A stretch of DNA of 12,358 bases from an uncultured Alphaproteobacteria bacterium (GTDB lineage: Bacteria > Pseudomonadota > Alphaproteobacteria > Rs-D84). This document shows, in pieces, positions 1-6,554 of this stretch; the stretch's first letter is position 1, and each line of letters starts with the position of its first letter. Where the stretch lies: positions 1 to 12,358 of the forward strand of contig CALCGS010000126.1 in NCBI GenBank assembly GCA_937901165.1. The letters run 5' to 3'. A program made the position numbers and the translations under genes. The notes under the pieces are model-generated. The model saw only the letters and a program-made list of their open reading frames with translations, made no database searches and had not been told where the DNA came from.

Positions 1-773
1 AATCCGCCACCATAACCTGCATTTACAAAGAAAATCAGAGCAAGTACAAGGATAACAAGGATAATGTTTCCGTCTCCGTTTTTAATACCACCAGTTACCA
101 TTACAAGAACTGTAAATACAATTGAAAGAATAAAAATCAATTTGTAAATTGTGTTTCTATCTTTTAATTTATCTGCCCATGCACTAAAGCCTAAACGTCC
201 ACCTGCATTGAAAATTGCAGAAATTGTAGAAATGATTCCTACTGAAGAGGCAAGTCCAATACATTTAACAATCATTTTTTCCTGTGAGATTAAAGCAAGA
301 CCACAAGTAATATTGATGTAGAACATTAACCAGATTCCAATATAACTTGTAATTGGCTCTCGTTTAAGTGTTGCAAGAATTCCTTCGTCTTTAGATTTCT
401 GCTGTGGCTCAACCCAATCAGCTGGTTTTGCAAGAAGCAAGTGACCTATAAACATCATTACAAAATAAATTCCTGCAAGAATATAGAACATTTTGTAAAT
501 TCCGCCTTCTCCAAGGTTAGCAAGCATTGACTGCATAATTGGACTGGCAATAGCTTTTGCTCCACCAAAACCTGCAACTGCAAGACCTGTAGCCAAACCT
601 TTTTTATCTTTGAACCAAAGCATTAAAGTCTTTACTGGACTTAAATATCCTGTACCAAGACCAATACCCATAATGAAACCATAACAAATGTAAATACCAA
701 TCAAAGAAAGAACATTTCCAGGGTTATTTCCACCGTACCAGATAAAGAAACCTGTACCAGCCATACCAGCAGC
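1..773 (-). CDS. OFA-family MFS transporter, partial and fused to an S11 fragment
   Basis: This is the middle part of a major facilitator permease resembling the oxalate/formate antiporter (OFA) family. The frame is open from the S11 start at 950 to the window edge with no stop. It begins mid-protein at FAAGMAGTGFFIWYGG. A TM segment with GIGLGTGYLSP follows, then the loop WFKDKKGLATGLAVAGFGG, which is the family's typical cytoplasmic motif. Next come further TM helices, a hydrophilic central loop (KPADWVEPQQKSKDEG), and the second-half motif NAGGRLGFSAWADKLKDRNT. The first TM helices and the C-terminal end are missing. Substrate is not predictable; small carboxylates are usual for OFA. By eye, 18 of 29 Leu codons are CTT and 15 of 16 Lys codons are AAA, unlike the ribosomal genes, where Leu is TTG/TTA. 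It has no start or ribosome binding site of its own here, so it is probably foreign sequence joined by misassembly. Confidence 0.8.
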
Positions 774-782
774 AAATGGTGT
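762..782 (-). other. Chimeric junction between S11 and the MFS transporter
   Basis: The coding identity switches here. The transcribed strand reads CCATTTGCTGCTGGTATGGC, which could serve both as S11 (PFAA) and as transporter (FAAGMAG). A shared stretch of about 20 nt is the kind of overlap at which short-k assemblies join unrelated genomes. The shared length is inferred, because neither parent sequence is visible. Confidence 0.65.
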
Positions 783-950
783 AGATTTTTTTGCACCTTT
801 AAAATTATTTGCCCCTGCTGTTGCCCAAGTCAACACAGCACCTGATGGGTCTGTAATTGTTATACGTGTATTATTATTTGTTGCAACAACATGTGCAATA
901 CCATGCGATACTTTTTTTACAACTTTTTTTCTAGCTTTTGTAACTGCCAT
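774..950 (-). CDS. rpsK: 30S ribosomal protein S11, N-terminal fragment
   Basis: This is the first ~59-61 residues of S11, a 30S platform protein that contacts 16S rRNA near the mRNA exit. The start MAVTKARKKVVKKV is followed by HGIAHVVATNNNTRITITDPSG and then AGANNFKGAKKSTPFAA, all matching the S11 core. The ATG at 950 has an AAAAGGT site upstream. Full S11 is about 125-130 residues, so roughly half is missing. The expected continuation QMAAE is replaced by GMAGTGFFIWYGG from a membrane transporter, with the frame kept. It sits directly after the S13 gene, its normal place. S11 is essential, so an intact copy must exist in the real genome. The break is most likely an assembly artefact rather than a real fusion. 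Confidence 0.85.
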
Positions 951-978
951 TTTTATACCTTTTAATTAGATGTCTTCA

Positions 979-996
979 ATTAACTATCGTGTTAAT
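979..996 (-). promoter_or_regulatory. Intergenic hairpin upstream of the S11 gene
   Basis: ATTAAC / GTTAAT form a 6-bp inverted repeat around a 6-nt loop in the 62-nt gap between the S13 stop and the S11 start. It ends 28 nt before the S11 ATG. It is AT-rich and weak on its own. It is listed because all ten long spacers of this block have a hairpin at about this place. Confidence 0.35.
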
Positions 997-1012
997 CTCT
1001 ACCCTGTTAAAA

Positions 1013-1390
1013 TTATTTACCCTTTGTTGCAGATCCAGCAACAACAACACGTTTACCCTTACGTGTACGTGCATTTGTCTGTGTACGTTGACCACGAACC
1101 GGCAAACGATTACGATGACGAACACCACGATAAGTTTTTAAATCCTGTAAACGTTTAATATTCATCGCAACTTCACGACGAACATCACCTTCTACCTTGA
1201 AGTTTTTTTCTATGTAATTAGAAATTTTTACAACATCTTCATCAGTCAAATCTTTTGCGCGCAAACCATCTTTTAATTTCAAAGCCTTGCAAATTTGCGC
1301 AGACTTTGCTGGTCCAATACCATGAATGTATTGCAACGCAATTTCAATACGTTTTTCTGATGGGATGTTAACACCTGCTATACGTGCCAT
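1013..1390 (-). CDS. rpsM: 30S ribosomal protein S13
   Basis: S13 lies in the head of the small subunit and contacts the P-site tRNA and the 50S subunit through inter-subunit bridges. The protein has 125 residues, normal for the family. It starts MARIAGVNIPSEKR and has a helix-turn-helix-like IALQYIHGIGPAKS segment (18-30). The family signature RGQRTQTNARTRKG spans about 99-112, followed by a basic tail ending ATKGK. The ATG at 1390 is preceded by AAGGAAAAT. All eight Leu codons are TTG or TTA. It is the first gene of the alpha-operon portion and follows secY without the usual adk or rpmJ. The preceding 152-nt spacer holds a possible promoter, so this part may be transcribed separately as well as by read-through. 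Confidence 0.97.
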   Translation of the reverse strand: MARIAGVNIPSEKRIEIALQYIHGIGPAKSAQICKALKLKDGLRAKDLTDEDVVKISNYIEKNFKVEGDVRREVAMNIKRLQDLKTYRGVRHRNRLPVRGQRTQTNARTRKGKRVVVAGSATKGK

Positions 1391-1413
1391 CTTTTATTTT
1401 CCTTTTTTATTTT

Positions 1414-1429
1414 ATGATGTTTCCATCAT
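1414..1429 (-). promoter_or_regulatory. GNRA-capped hairpin in the S13 leader
   Basis: On the transcribed strand ATGATG and CATCAT form a 6-bp stem closed by a GAAA tetraloop, a stable GNRA type. It ends 23 nt before the S13 start, directly upstream of the AAGGAAAAT ribosome binding site. No U-tract follows on the minus strand, so it is not a terminator there. In E. coli the alpha operon is repressed by S4 binding near the S13 start; whether this hairpin has that role is unknown. Confidence 0.45.
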
Positions 1430-1490
1430 TTTAGTTACAGACTCAAAACTCTGCCGTCCAGAATTTTGAAACATTCGCTTTTGTTGAATA

Positions 1491-1518
1491 ATTTTATACA
1501 AAAAACAACAAAAGTCAA
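1491..1518 (-). promoter_or_regulatory. Possible sigma-70 promoter for S13-S11
   Basis: TTGACT (1513-1518, 5 of 6 to TTGACA) and TAAAAT (1491-1496, 5 of 6 to TATAAT) are separated by 16 nt on the minus strand, with TG two bases before the -10. Transcription would start near 1484 and give a leader of about 95 nt carrying the GAAA hairpin. It lies just after the secY stop, in the longest spacer of the block. The region is AT-rich, so chance matches are possible. Confidence 0.4.
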
Positions 1519-1542
1519 ATCTTTGTTTTATCGTTTTTGGGA

Positions 1543-2862
1543 TTACCCTCTAAAACGCCCCTTCTTTGCAGTTTTTCCAACAACCCCACTATACCGTTTA
1601 GCAACCAAATAGGATTGTACTTGATTTGTTGTATCCAAAACAACACCTGCAACGATAAGTACACTGGTTCCACCAATCGTCAAAGGTACCCCCATATGTG
1701 TACTCAATATAATTGGTAATACACAAACAACTATCAAATAGGCAACACCTATTGTTGTGGTACGCGACACCACAGAATCCAAATACTGCATGGTTTGTTC
1801 ACCAGGTCTAACACCAGGGATATATCCACCAGCATTTTTCAAATTATTACTTGTTTCTTCTGAATTAAATACCACTGCCGTTTGGAAGAAAGCAAAAAAC
1901 ACAATCAATAAAGTGTACAACACAATGTACGACCAAGCACCATAAGTAAAGAAAGCCATAACATTTTGTACAACCAAATTTTCACTTTGAACAAATCTTT
2001 GCACAAACGCAGGCAACATCATAATACTCGATGCAAATACAGGACCCATAACCCCAGACATATTTACCTTGATTGGTAAATAAGAAGCATTTGTATTTAC
2101 AACACCTGTGGACATAACCTGACGCGGATATAAAATTTGAATACGACGTTGTGCTAATTCAAAAAATGCAATCAACGCAACAATACCAACAACAAACACA
2201 ACAATCAACGCAATCATCGCTGGGGATAGTTGCCCCACAGACCCCAATGAAAATATTTTACCAATTCCACCTGGCAATTCTGCGATAATTCCTGTAAAAA
2301 TAAGCAATGATGCCCCTTGGCCAACACCACGTGCAGTTATTTGTTCTGCCAACCACATAACAAACACAGTTCCACCAACCAACGCAATCAATGCCGACAA
2401 TTCAAACGCAAACCCTGGATTTACAACAGCCGGCACACCATTAACCGGTGACATAGATTCCAATCCACGAATAACTGCCCAACCTTGAACCAACGCCAAT
2501 CCAACAGCCAAATAACGCGTATATTGATTTATTTTTACACGTCCCGACTCACCTTCTTTACGCAAATCTGTCAAAGATTTACTAGTTGCAGTCAACAACT
2601 GTAAAACAATCGATGCGGAAATGTATGGGAAAATATTCAACGCCAAAACAGACATACGCGACAAAGAACCGCCTGAAAACATATCAAACATCCCCATCAT
2701 TCCACTGCCCTCACCTTGGAACAGATGTAAAACAGCCGAAGCGTTCACCCCAGGCAATGGAATAAAAGAACCAATACGATAAACAATCAACGCCCCCAAC
2801 GTAAATAAAATGCGTTTTTGCAAATCGCTAAGATTAGTGAAATATTTTTTTATAAAATTCAT
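1543..2862 (-). CDS. secY: Protein translocase subunit SecY
   Basis: SecY is the membrane channel of the Sec pathway, working with SecE, SecG and SecA to export and insert proteins. At 439 residues it has family length. TM1 spans about 18-36 (LFTLGALIVYRIGSFIPLPG). The plug/TM2 region is about 65-90 (GGSLSRMSVLALNIFPYIS). The C4 loop is near 235-248 (ELAQRRIQILYPRQ). The C5 loop is near 347-361 (YIPGVRPGEQTMQYL) and keeps the conserved Arg at 352 used in SecA and ribosome contact. The C-terminal tail is short and basic (KTAKKGRFRG). Ten hydrophobic segments fit. It closes the spc portion after L15. The ATG at 2862 has no recognisable Shine-Dalgarno site (the upstream sequence is AAAAGTTAACGCGC), unlike the other complete genes here, and a 10-bp hairpin lies just upstream. 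Confidence 0.97.
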   Translation of the reverse strand: MNFIKKYFTNLSDLQKRILFTLGALIVYRIGSFIPLPGVNASAVLHLFQGEGSGMMGMFDMFSGGSLSRMSVLALNIFPYISASIVLQLLTATSKSLTDLRKEGESGRVKINQYTRYLAVGLALVQGWAVIRGLESMSPVNGVPAVVNPGFAFELSALIALVGGTVFVMWLAEQITARGVGQGASLLIFTGIIAELPGGIGKIFSLGSVGQLSPAMIALIVVFVVGIVALIAFFELAQRRIQILYPRQVMSTGVVNTNASYLPIKVNMSGVMGPVFASSIMMLPAFVQRFVQSENLVVQNVMAFFTYGAWSYIVLYTLLIVFFAFFQTAVVFNSEETSNNLKNAGGYIPGVRPGEQTMQYLDSVVSRTTTIGVAYLIVVCVLPIILSTHMGVPLTIGGTSVLIVAGVVLDTTNQVQSYLVAKRYSGVVGKTAKKGRFRG

Positions 2863-2883
2863 GCGCGTTAACTTTTAATTGAA

Positions 2884-2910
2884 TTGCATCTGGCACAAAA
2901 CCAGATGCAA
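2884..2910 (-). promoter_or_regulatory. Perfect 10-bp hairpin between L15 and secY
   Basis: TTGCATCTGG and CCAGATGCAA form a perfect 10-bp stem with a 7-nt loop in the 55-nt spacer. It starts 7 nt after the L15 stop and ends 21 nt before the SecY start. What follows on the minus strand is TTCAATTAAAAG, not a U-tract, so an intrinsic terminator is unlikely. It could set the SecY:ribosomal-protein ratio, guide mRNA processing or present the SecY start. It is the strongest stem in the block. Confidence 0.65.
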
Positions 2911-2917
2911 AATTAAA

Positions 2918-3376
2918 TTATTTGTTTTTGATAGAACCACCTGCTTTAACAATTGCTTCTTCCGCAGTTTTTGACCACTTATCAGCAATAATGTTCACAG
3001 CAGATTTTATTTCACCTTTTGCCAAAACTTTCAATCCAGACAATCTGCGATTGATAATTTTTGCATTTAACAAAGAATCAATAGTAATAACAGATTTTGC
3101 ATCAATCTTACCAGCGGCAATAAATTTTTCAATATCACCCAAATTAATTGTCACATATTCTTTTGCAAAAGGACTGTTAAAACCAAATTTTGGAAAACGA
3201 CGTAAAATAGGCATTTGACCACCTTGGAAAGTCGCCTGTTTACGTGAACCAGCACGAGCTTTTTGTCCCTTGGTTCCACGACCACAAGTTTTTCCATATC
3301 CACATGCCAACCCACGACCTACACGTTTAATATCAGAACGTGCACCATAATTATCCATCAATGCATTAAGTTTCAT
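2918..3376 (-). CDS. rplO: 50S ribosomal protein L15
   Basis: L15 is a late-assembly 50S protein that binds 23S rRNA. It has 152 residues, close to the family norm. The N-terminal Gly/Lys-rich extension KRVGRGLACGYGKTCGRGTK (18-37) and GQKARAG are typical, followed by QATFQGGQMPILRRFPKFGF. The C-terminal globular part ends IVKAGGSIKNK. Two cysteines in the glycine-rich arm (ACGYGKTC) are slightly unusual, since this arm commonly has Ser, Gly or Ala. The ATG at 3376 is preceded by AAAGGAT. It follows L30 and precedes secY, as in most bacteria. Confidence 0.97.
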   Translation of the reverse strand: MKLNALMDNYGARSDIKRVGRGLACGYGKTCGRGTKGQKARAGSRKQATFQGGQMPILRRFPKFGFNSPFAKEYVTINLGDIEKFIAAGKIDAKSVITIDSLLNAKIINRRLSGLKVLAKGEIKSAVNIIADKWSKTAEEAIVKAGGSIKNK

Positions 3377-3396
3377 TTTTTATCCTTTTATCCTAC

Positions 3397-3434
3397 GATT
3401 ACATTCATAATCTATACGCACACTATTTGTGTAC
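3397..3434 (-). promoter_or_regulatory. Two tandem hairpins between L30 and L15
   Basis: The 72-nt spacer holds two small stems. The start-proximal one is 3397-3412 (GATTA / TAATC, 6-nt loop), ending 20 nt before the L15 ATG. The other is 3418-3434 (GCACAC / GTGTAC, 5-nt loop). The second has one G-U pair that forms only in minus-strand RNA; on the plus strand it is a C/A mismatch. Each stem is weak alone. Confidence 0.4.
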
Positions 3435-3448
3435 TCGGTCTTATTTTA

Positions 3449-3628
3449 TTATTTTTCAACGATTTCTACCAAATGTGCAACACGTGCAACCATACCACGC
3501 ACAGCAGCAGAATCATCAACTTCTTTTTGTTTGCCAATACGTCCCAATCCCAATGCCAAAACAACTTTGCGTTGACATTCAGGACGGCCTATAATGCTTT
3601 TTACTTGTTTAACAACTATTTTAGCCAT
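3449..3628 (-). CDS. rpmD: 50S ribosomal protein L30
   Basis: This is a short gene of 59 residues in the normal slot between S5 and L15. L30 is a small 23S rRNA-binding protein of the large subunit. The product begins MAKIVVKQVKSIIGRPECQR, with the characteristic V-KS-IGRP pattern, continues LALGLGRIGKQKEVDD, and ends MVARVAHLVEIVEK, where the family usually has a similar GM-xxV-HLV end. The ATG at 3628 has AGAGGGTA upstream, and the stop is at 3449-3451. Length matches L30 of other proteobacteria (about 58-60 residues). Confidence 0.95.
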   Translation of the reverse strand: MAKIVVKQVKSIIGRPECQRKVVLALGLGRIGKQKEVDDSAAVRGMVARVAHLVEIVEK

Positions 3629-3654
3629 TTTATACCCTCTTGTTTATCAAGCAA

Positions 3655-4209
3655 TTATTTTTCTTCCGCAACAGCTTCAACTTTTTTGCCATCACGTCCA
3701 GCAATAATTTCAGCAACCGTTTTACCACGACGTGCTGCAACTGTCTTTGGTGAATTCATTTTTGCAAAAGCCGAAAATACTGCACGTACCATATTGTTTG
3801 GATTATTAGAACCTTGTGATTTCACAACAACGTCTTGTACGCCCAAACAATCAAATACAGAACGCAATGCACCACCAGCAATAATTCCAGTACCAGGAAC
3901 AGCACTACGAACAACTAATTTACTTGCACCATATTTAGAAGAAATATCATGATGCAATGTACGACCTTCTTTCAAAGGAACACGTATCATTCTTGCTTTT
4001 GCAGCCTTGGTTGCCTTTTGAACAGCAGCCTGAACTTCCAAAGCCTTACCTTTACCAAAACCAACGCGTCCAGCCTTGTCGCCAACAACAACCAACGCAG
4101 CGAAAGACATATTACGTCCACCTTTTACAGTCTTAGATACACGGTTGATAGAAACTAATTTATCTACCAAATTATCTGTCTGCAATTTTTTATCATCAAA
4201 ACGTGCCAT
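3655..4209 (-). CDS. rpsE: 30S ribosomal protein S5
   Basis: S5 takes part in mRNA entry, translational accuracy and 30S assembly. At 184 residues it has typical length. The double-stranded-RNA-binding-like N-terminal domain contains INRVSKTVKGGRNMSFAALV (21-40), then GDKAGRVGFGKGKALEV. The second domain carries VPGTGIIAGGALRSVFDCLG and GSNNPNNMVRA, as in other S5 proteins. The Lys/Glu-rich tail ends KKVEAVAEEK. The loop residues around 20-30, where accuracy and spectinomycin-resistance changes occur in other bacteria, look ordinary. CGGAGAT precedes the ATG at 4209. It lies 21 nt after L18 and 26 nt before L30, and is probably cotranscribed with both. Confidence 0.97.
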   Translation of the reverse strand: MARFDDKKLQTDNLVDKLVSINRVSKTVKGGRNMSFAALVVVGDKAGRVGFGKGKALEVQAAVQKATKAAKARMIRVPLKEGRTLHHDISSKYGASKLVVRSAVPGTGIIAGGALRSVFDCLGVQDVVVKSQGSNNPNNMVRAVFSAFAKMNSPKTVAARRGKTVAEIIAGRDGKKVEAVAEEK

Positions 4210-4230
4210 TATAATCTCCGTTTATACCAA

Positions 4231-4587
4231 TTAAATTCTAACACCACCTGCGCGAATTGCTTCACACAGTGCTTTTACACGACCGTGATAAAGAAATGCA
4301 CCACGATCAAAATAACAATTGTCAGCGATACCAGCCTTAACTGCACGTTCTGCAAATGCTTTGCCAACCAATTCAGCCCCAGCAATGTTCCAACCATTAC
4401 CGGCAAATCCTTTTTCTTTTGACGAAGCAGAACACAATGTATGTCCCTTTACATCATCAATAGCTTGAATTTCAATATGACGTCCTGAACGAAAAACAGA
4501 CAAACGAATTTTTCCAGGATTTTTTCTTTTCAACGCATTGCGGTTTACCAACTTGCGTCTTTCTTCTGTAGATAAATGTCTTAACAT
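4231..4587 (-). CDS. rplR: 50S ribosomal protein L18
   Basis: L18 binds 5S rRNA together with L5 and helps dock the 5S particle in the central protuberance. It has 118 residues, normal for the family. A basic N-terminal arm (ERRKLVNRNALKRKNPG) is followed by RLSVFRSGRHIEIQAIDD, then VGKAFAERAVKAGI and the conserved FDRGAFLYHGRVKALCEAIRAGG end. AAAGGAAT lies upstream of the ATG at 4587. The spacer before it carries the same hairpin found before the L5 gene, 18 nt from the start. That is notable because L5 and L18 share the 5S rRNA as target. Confidence 0.97.
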   Translation of the reverse strand: MLRHLSTEERRKLVNRNALKRKNPGKIRLSVFRSGRHIEIQAIDDVKGHTLCSASSKEKGFAGNGWNIAGAELVGKAFAERAVKAGIADNCYFDRGAFLYHGRVKALCEAIRAGGVRI

Positions 4588-4605
4588 TTTTTATTCCTTT
4601 TTTTC

Positions 4606-4627
4606 AATTTCCGTAACAGCGGAAATT
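4606..4627 (-). repeat. Repeated intergenic hairpin, copy 1 (before L18)
   Basis: On the transcribed strand this reads AATTTCCG-CTGTTA-CGGAAATT: an 8-bp stem with a 6-nt loop. It begins 5 nt after the L6 stop and ends 18 nt before the L18 start. It shares an exact 20-mer (TTTCCGCTGTTACGGAAATT) with 6555-6574, which precedes the L5 gene. No U-tract follows. It could be a protein-binding regulatory element or a dispersed palindromic repeat of this genome. Confidence 0.75.
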
Positions 4628-4632
4628 ACCTA

Positions 4633-5184
4633 TTATTTCTTTTTACCTTCTTTGCGACGTACATGTTCACCCTTATAAAAGATACCTTTACCCTTATAAG
4701 GATCTGCTTTACGGATTTTGTGAATTTTATCAGCAAACAATCCCAACAAGCATTTATCAACGCCTTTGATAGTAAATTCTGTTGGTTTATCACCCATTTC
4801 AACTGTTAAACCGTTTGGTATTTCCATAACTACATCATGAGAAAAACCAACAACCAAAGTAAATTTATTACCACTAACAGATGCTTTATAACCAACACCA
4901 TTCATATACATAGACTTTGCAAAACCATTTGTAACACCTTCAACAGCACTACGAATATTACGTGTCATTGTTCCCCACATAGCACGAGAAGTTTTATCTT
5001 CTGCATCTTTTGGTGTTACAACAACTTGGCCTGCTTCAATTTTAACATCAACCAAACCAGCGTTCTTTGTGTCGTTTGCAATTTTCAATTCACCCTTTGG
5101 GCCTTTTACTACTATGGCATTATCAACAATAGCCGCCGATACACCATCTTTTAATTTTACTGGATATTTTCCTGCACGAGACAT
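4633..5184 (-). CDS. rplF: 50S ribosomal protein L6
   Basis: L6 binds 23S rRNA near the GTPase-associated region and the sarcin-ricin loop. I chose the ATG at 5184 (MSRAGKYPVKL), which gives 183 residues and has AAGGAT upstream. A longer in-frame start at 5235 would run into the S8 gene and is not needed. Two repeated L6 domains are visible. The first has VKGPKGEL and SRAMWGTMTRNIRSAVEGVT. The second has NGVGYKASVSGNKFTLVVGFSHDV and the C-terminal signature KIRKADPYKGKGIFYKGE, which normally reads R-PEPYKGKGI. The tail HVRRKEGKKK is basic. It is placed between S8 and L18 as usual. Confidence 0.97.
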   Translation of the reverse strand: MSRAGKYPVKLKDGVSAAIVDNAIVVKGPKGELKIANDTKNAGLVDVKIEAGQVVVTPKDAEDKTSRAMWGTMTRNIRSAVEGVTNGFAKSMYMNGVGYKASVSGNKFTLVVGFSHDVVMEIPNGLTVEMGDKPTEFTIKGVDKCLLGLFADKIHKIRKADPYKGKGIFYKGEHVRRKEGKKK

Positions 5185-5203
5185 TTTTTCATCCTTACTT
5201 CTA

Positions 5204-5602
5204 TTATATAACTTTGCACAAAACTTCGCCACCAACGTTCATCAAACGTGCCTTGTGATCAGTCATAACGCCATGTGGTGTTGAAACAATTGCAATTCCC
5301 AAACCATTCAAAACACGTGGCATTTTGGCACAACTTGAATAAACACGACGACCAGGCTTAGAAACAATTGTAATTTCTTGAATTGCACCATTACCCGCGT
5401 TATATTTCAATTCTATAACCAAATTAGCACGATGTTCGTCAATTTGTTCTTTACGAAAATCAGTAATAAAACCTTCTTCCTTTAACACAGTCAAAACTGC
5501 TGCACGCAATTTACTGTTAGGAACAGTTACAAATTCTTTACCGGCATTCTGACCGTTACGAATACGTGTCAGCATATCTCCGATTGGGTGTGATAATGAC
5601 AT
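5204..5602 (-). CDS. rpsH: 30S ribosomal protein S8
   Basis: S8 is a primary 16S rRNA-binding protein of the 30S body. In E. coli it also represses its own spc operon by binding mRNA near the L5 start. It has 132 residues. The start MSLSHPIGDMLTRIRNGQ and the C-terminal RNA-binding motif STPHGVMTDHKARLMNVGGE with LCKVI (107-132) are clear; this last form is typical of alphaproteobacteria. SKPGRRVYSSC lies in the middle. The ATG at 5602 has a strong AAGGAGT site. Two hairpins fill the spacer between S14 and this gene. Confidence 0.97.
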   Translation of the reverse strand: MSLSHPIGDMLTRIRNGQNAGKEFVTVPNSKLRAAVLTVLKEEGFITDFRKEQIDEHRANLVIELKYNAGNGAIQEITIVSKPGRRVYSSCAKMPRVLNGLGIAIVSTPHGVMTDHKARLMNVGGEVLCKVI

Positions 5603-5618
5603 CTTTATACTCCTTAAT

Positions 5619-5663
5619 TGTGGTTATCCCACATTACCATCCAGTTGCATTGTCCACAACTGG
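5619..5663 (-). promoter_or_regulatory. Tandem hairpins between S14 and S8
   Basis: The 69-nt spacer has two inverted repeats. At 5641-5663, CCAGTTG / CAACTGG form 7 bp with a 9-nt loop, extendable to about 9 bp with one bulged C (ATC-C-CAGTTG with CAACTGGAT on the transcribed strand). At 5619-5633, TGTGG / CCACA form 5 bp with a 5-nt loop, directly touching the TTAAGGAGT site of S8 and 16 nt from its start. No U-tract follows either stem. Confidence 0.5.
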
Positions 5664-5671
5664 GATTCTTT

Positions 5672-5974
5672 TTACCAACTAGATTTACGTACACCTGGCA
5701 ATTTACCTTCGGATGCCATTGTACGAACCTGTTGACGACACAAACCAAACAAACGTGAATATCCACGTGCACGTCCCGTCACAGAACAACGATTGTGCAA
5801 ACGTGTTGGATTTGAATTACGTGGCAATTTTGCCAATTTCTTCATCGCATCCATACGTTCATCAGGTGTTGCATTAACCGACATTTTCGCCTTGATTGCT
5901 TCACGTTTTTTAGCATATTTAGCAACCATTTTTTCACGTTTTTGTTGCTTATTTATCAACGATAATTTAGCCAT
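5672..5974 (-). CDS. rpsN: 30S ribosomal protein S14 (zinc-independent form)
   Basis: S14 sits in the 30S head near the A site. This copy has 100 residues, the long form without the two CxxC zinc motifs of the short form; only isolated cysteines at 63 and 79 remain. The basic N-terminal half (INKQQKREKMVAKYAKKREA) and the core NRCSVTGRARGYSRLFGLCR (61-80) are clear, and it ends KLPGVRKSSW. The long form is usual in proteobacteria. TAAGGAAT lies before the ATG at 5974, and the L5 stop is only 15 nt upstream, so the two are probably translationally coupled. Confidence 0.97.
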   Translation of the reverse strand: MAKLSLINKQQKREKMVAKYAKKREAIKAKMSVNATPDERMDAMKKLAKLPRNSNPTRLHNRCSVTGRARGYSRLFGLCRQQVRTMASEGKLPGVRKSSW

Positions 5975-5989
5975 CTTTATTCCTTACTG

Positions 5990-6535
5990 TTATTTCAATA
6001 CCAATGGCAAGCCGATTTTTATCAGCAATGCACGTGCTTCATCATCTGTTTTCGCTGTTGTAGCGATAACAATATCCATACCACGAATAGAATCAATTTT
6101 ATCCACAGATATTTCAGGGAATATCAAATGTTCTTTGATTCCAAAGGCATAATTTCCACGACCATCAAACTTTGATTTTGACAATCCGCGAAAATCTTTA
6201 ACACGTGGCAAAGCCACAGTAATCAATTTATCCAAGAAATCATACATTCTTTTACCACGTAAAGTCACCTTGGTACCAATAGCCTGACCTTCACGTAAAC
6301 GATATGTAGCAATAGATTTCTTTGCATGTGTCACAATTGGCTTTTGTGCAGCAATAGCTGTCAAATCAGCAACAGCAGCATCCAATTTCTTTTTATCAGA
6401 CACAGCTTCACCAACGCCCATATTCAAAACAATTTTTGATAATTTTGGCACTGCCAACGAATTTTTATACCCAAATTCTTTGCACAATTCAGGTACAACT
6501 TCTTTTTCATAAATTTCACGCAATCTGCTTTGCAT
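5990..6535 (-). CDS. rplE: 50S ribosomal protein L5
   Basis: L5 binds 5S rRNA and contacts the P-site tRNA in the central protuberance. The ATG at 6535 (MQSRLREIYEKEVVPELCKE) gives 181 residues, close to the usual ~179, and has AAGGAT upstream. A longer frame starting at 6577 would read through the intergenic hairpin and is rejected. Family features are VPKLSKIVLNMGVGEA (about 28-43), KPIVTHAKKSIATYRLREGQ, the ALPRVKDFRGL segment, and the GIKEHLIFPEI stretch. The spacer before it carries copy 2 of the repeated hairpin, whose twin precedes L18, the partner 5S-binding protein. It is followed 15 nt later by S14. Confidence 0.97.
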   Translation of the reverse strand: MQSRLREIYEKEVVPELCKEFGYKNSLAVPKLSKIVLNMGVGEAVSDKKKLDAAVADLTAIAAQKPIVTHAKKSIATYRLREGQAIGTKVTLRGKRMYDFLDKLITVALPRVKDFRGLSKSKFDGRGNYAFGIKEHLIFPEISVDKIDSIRGMDIVIATTAKTDDEARALLIKIGLPLVLK

Positions 6536-6554
6536 TTTTTTATCCTTAACGTTT

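Noticed and set aside
1..773. True insertion of a transporter gene into rpsK by a mobile element
   Set aside because: There are no inverted repeats, target duplications or transposase sequence at the join, and S11 is essential. Misassembly explains it better.
1412..1474. 20-codon frame (MFQNSGRQSFESVTKMMETS) in the secY-S13 spacer as a leader peptide, or as rpmJ
   Set aside because: It has no ribosome binding site and no L36 features (no CxxC or terminal basic motif). It overlaps the hairpin by chance.
2884..2910. Intrinsic terminator after L15
   Set aside because: The stem is strong, but no run of T follows on the minus strand, and secY must be transcribed from upstream.
3263..3952. Plus-strand open frame of 229 codons over L30, S5 and spacers, and other plus-strand frames across the block
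   Set aside because: They lie antisense to clear ribosomal-protein genes and code for low-complexity Thr/Asn/Phe-rich sequence without family likeness. They arise from the codon bias of the real genes.
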